A stretch of DNA of 7,700 nt from contig JALHUC010000541.1 in assembly GCA_022865845.1 (NCBI GenBank), forward strand, positions 1 through 7,700, read 5' to 3'. This DNA is from a bacterium. Its GTDB lineage: Bacteria > BMS3Abin14. The position numbers and the translations under genes are program-made. Under the pieces are notes generated by a model. It searched no databases. It was not told the origin of the DNA and was given only the letters and a program-made list of their open reading frames with translations. Position 1 is the stretch's first letter, and the number at the start of each line of letters is the position of its first letter. Below, piece after piece: positions 6,927-7,700 of the stretch.

Positions 6927-7018
6927 GTAAACGGCTCCGGAATCGGATTTTTTACCAATCACGCCAAGATCGGCGTAACCGGCAGAACATTACGAGCAGT
7001 CACCCCCAAGGGCAACTG
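6927..7018 (-). promoter_or_regulatory. Structured 5' leader of the cytochrome transcript
   Basis: Read as minus-strand RNA, three hairpins precede the start codon. The first is a 9-bp stem with loop UUGG (7018-6997, arms CAGUUGCCC and GGGUGACUG, two wobble pairs). The second is an 11-bp stem with a 6-nt loop GAUCUU (6982-6955, arms CCGGUUACGCC and GGCGUGAUUGG, three wobble pairs). The third is a looser stem (GUAAA with UUUAC, inner UCCG with CGGA; 6955-6927) ending one base from the AAGGAGG ribosome-binding site. The wobble positions become A-C mismatches on the opposite strand, so folding is favoured on the transcribed strand. It does not match any riboswitch class I recognise. Confidence 0.55.
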
Positions 7019-7028
7019 AACTAGTGAA

Positions 7029-7056
7029 ACTATACTTTCAGGCCCTTTTTTGTCAA
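7029..7056 (-). promoter_or_regulatory. Sigma-70-type promoter for the cytochrome-rpiB transcript
   Basis: On the minus strand a perfect -35 TTGACA (7056-7051) and a -10 TATAGT (7034-7029, 5 of 6 matches) are separated by 16 nt. The predicted start is near 7022, giving a leader of about 110 nt before the cytochrome ATG at 6914. An inverted repeat TGAAA-N6-TTTCA (7025-7040) spans the -10 element and could be an operator. This is the best promoter match found in the window and may drive the whole minus-strand series. Confidence 0.75.
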
Positions 7057-7062
7057 GCAAAG

Positions 7063-7093
7063 GGGCGACGAAAATGAAATATTTTCGCCGCCC
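7063..7093. repeat. 13-bp inverted repeat upstream of the -35 element
   Basis: The arms GGGCGACGAAAAT (7063-7075) and ATTTTCGCCGCCC (7081-7093) pair at 12 of 13 positions around a 5-nt loop. The single mismatch is A-C on the plus strand but G-U on the minus strand. It lies 7 bp upstream of the minus-strand TTGACA. No U-tract follows on either strand, so it is not a standard terminator. A regulator-binding dyad, or a remnant of an RNA hairpin made from further upstream, are possible. Confidence 0.7.
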
Positions 7094-7096
7094 ATC

Positions 7097-7131
7097 GTGA
7101 ATAGTGAACAGTGAAGAGTGAAGAGTGAATG
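7097..7131. repeat. Five degenerate GTGAANA heptamers in the divergent gap
   Basis: Consecutive units are GTGAATA, GTGAACA, GTGAAGA, GTGAAGA and GTGAATG on the plus strand. The array begins 4 bp after the 13-bp dyad at 7063-7093. The heptamers at 7144-7164 are the same family in reverse orientation. Confidence 0.85.
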
Positions 7132-7143
7132 GATTACCTGCAA

Positions 7144-7171
7144 ACAGTTCACAGTTCACAGTTCACCGCTC
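7144..7171. repeat. Three perfect ACAGTTC heptamers plus one degenerate copy
   Basis: ACAGTTC is repeated at 7144, 7151 and 7158, with a degenerate ACCGCTC at 7165. Its reverse complement is GTGAACT in phase, which differs by one or two bases from the units at 7097-7131. Together the two arrays form an imperfect long dyad with a 12-bp spacer. Confidence 0.85.
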
Positions 7172-7182
7172 TTCCCCTTTGA

Positions 7183-7213
7183 CTAAGTCTGAGACTTAGA
7201 CTAAGTCTTAGTC
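7183..7213. repeat. Five CTNAGW hexamers abutting the NFACT start codon
   Basis: The units are CTAAGT, CTGAGA, CTTAGA, CTAAGT and CTTAGT (7183-7212) with a trailing C. Each unit is nearly palindromic, and the block as a whole has dyad symmetry (GACTAAG at 7181-7187 against CTTAGTC at 7207-7213). It ends one base before the ATG at 7215, occupying the place where a Shine-Dalgarno would be. TTGACT (7179-7184) resembles a -35 box but no good -10 follows it. Confidence 0.8.
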
Positions 7214-7214
7214 C

Positions 7215-7700
7215 ATGGATTATCTATCTCTGAAAGCGGCTGTTAGCGAGGCTGAAAAAGGGTTTGCCGGAAAAAAGATTTTCGACGCCTGGCAAGCTGG
7301 CCCTGGTGAAGTCATCCTTGTGACCCGCAGCGGTCCCGGGCTGTTGTTGTCCATAAACCCCGACCGACCCGGCCTGTTCCTTGCTGATCCCGGTGAACGG
7401 CCGAATAGAGTCCCTTCCCCCTTCACCGACCTTTTGCGCGTCCGGATCAAAGGGACCAGCGTCGGATCAATATATGTGCAAAAGCCTGGTGAACGGCTTG
7501 TCACCCTCACCTTTGCCACCGCCTGGCCCGTCAAGGAGGGCACCCCCCTCAAAATGGTGTTGGAGATCATGGGGCGGCGAAGCAACCTTTTGATTCTGGC
7601 AGAGGAACGGATCCTGGTGCCTTTAAAAGCGGTGCCGAAGGATAAAAGCCCTGCACGTCCTGTAATGGCAGGGGAACCCTATCGACCTCCTCCCCCCCGG
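7215..7700 (+). CDS. NFACT-family protein (RqcH/FbpA-like), N-terminal part, cut by window end
   Basis: The visible 162 residues are the NFACT-N domain of the RqcH/Rqc2/FbpA family, whose characterised members bind obstructed 50S subunits and add alanine tails to stalled nascent chains. Other members were described as fibronectin-binding proteins. The start MDYLSLKAAVSEAEKGFAGKK matches the family N-terminus. The hallmark LEIMGRRSNLLIL (117-129) is followed by EERILVPLKAV (130-140) and the linker RPVMAGEPYRPPPPR (148-162), which normally introduces the rest of the protein. The frame is open to the window end, and about 300 or more residues are expected beyond it. An in-frame TAG at 7209-7211 and family alignment fix the ATG at 7215. 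No Shine-Dalgarno is visible. It is transcribed divergently from the cytochrome gene. Confidence 0.9.
   Translation, partial: MDYLSLKAAVSEAEKGFAGKKIFDAWQAGPGEVILVTRSGPGLLLSINPDRPGLFLADPGERPNRVPSPFTDLLRVRIKGTSVGSIYVQKPGERLVTLTFATAWPVKEGTPLKMVLEIMGRRSNLLILAEERILVPLKAVPKDKSPARPVMAGEPYRPPPPR

Noticed and set aside
6936..6953. Plus-strand terminator (TCCG-GAAT-CGGA followed by six T)
   Set aside because: The stem is only 4 bp and no plus-strand gene precedes it; on the minus strand it lies within the cytochrome leader.
7063..7093. Intrinsic terminator for either strand
   Set aside because: The stem is strong but no U-tract follows on either strand, and no gene ends next to it.
6959..7159. Minus-strand open frame of 66 codons in the divergent gap
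   Set aside because: Its sequence is made of heptamer repeats, the 13-bp dyad, the promoter and the leader hairpins; no coding character.
7097..7213. CRISPR array
   Set aside because: Units are 6-7 bp, contiguous and without unique spacers of about 30 bp, so these are short tandem repeats.

Overview
The window comes from a bacterium of moderate-to-high GC with an anaerobic or facultatively respiratory lifestyle. It carries an Rnf ferredoxin:NAD+ oxidoreductase operon, a periplasmic tetraheme c-type cytochrome, and a block linking one-carbon and nucleotide metabolism (rpiB-glyA-dCMP deaminase-nrdR). As far as I recall, that block is common in Desulfobacterota and relatives. The taxonomic suggestion is an inference from gene content only.

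Layout: all genes except the last lie on the minus strand, so transcription runs from high to low coordinates. At the right edge a plus-strand NFACT-family gene (start 7215, cut by the window end) diverges from the minus-strand series. The 300-bp gap between them (6915-7214) holds a good sigma-70-type promoter for the minus-strand genes, a structured 5' leader, a 13-bp dyad, and three arrays of 6-7 bp tandem repeats. Then follow, in transcription order: tetraheme cytochrome c (6914-6447), rpiB (6457-6005), a 182-bp gap full of heptamer repeats, glyA (5822-4569), dCMP deaminase (4562-4095), nrdR (4098-3607), a 252-bp gap with REP-like triloop hairpins, and rnfC (3354-2044), rnfD (2047-1046), rnfG (1049-426) and rnfE (429 to the left edge, truncated). 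rnfA and rnfB would be expected just beyond the left edge.

How the genes work together: RnfCDGE are membrane and cytoplasmic parts of an ion-translocating complex that couples ferredoxin/NAD redox to a membrane potential. RnfC carries two 4Fe-4S motifs, and RnfD and RnfG each carry the covalent-FMN motif TGAT. GlyA supplies methylene-THF, dCMP deaminase supplies dUMP for thymidylate, NrdR represses ribonucleotide reductase genes, and RpiB supplies ribose 5-phosphate, so the middle block serves nucleotide precursor supply. The cytochrome is a periplasmic electron carrier of unknown partner. Four junctions are 4-bp ATGA overlaps, indicating tight translational coupling.

No genuinely new gene system is evident: every coding region belongs to a recognisable family. 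The less ordinary content is non-coding. It comprises heptamer arrays in inverted orientation on both sides of the cytochrome-rpiB pair, a triloop hairpin cluster between nrdR and rnfC, a wobble-asymmetric structured leader upstream of the cytochrome, and an NFACT start with no Shine-Dalgarno that abuts a hexamer palindrome array.
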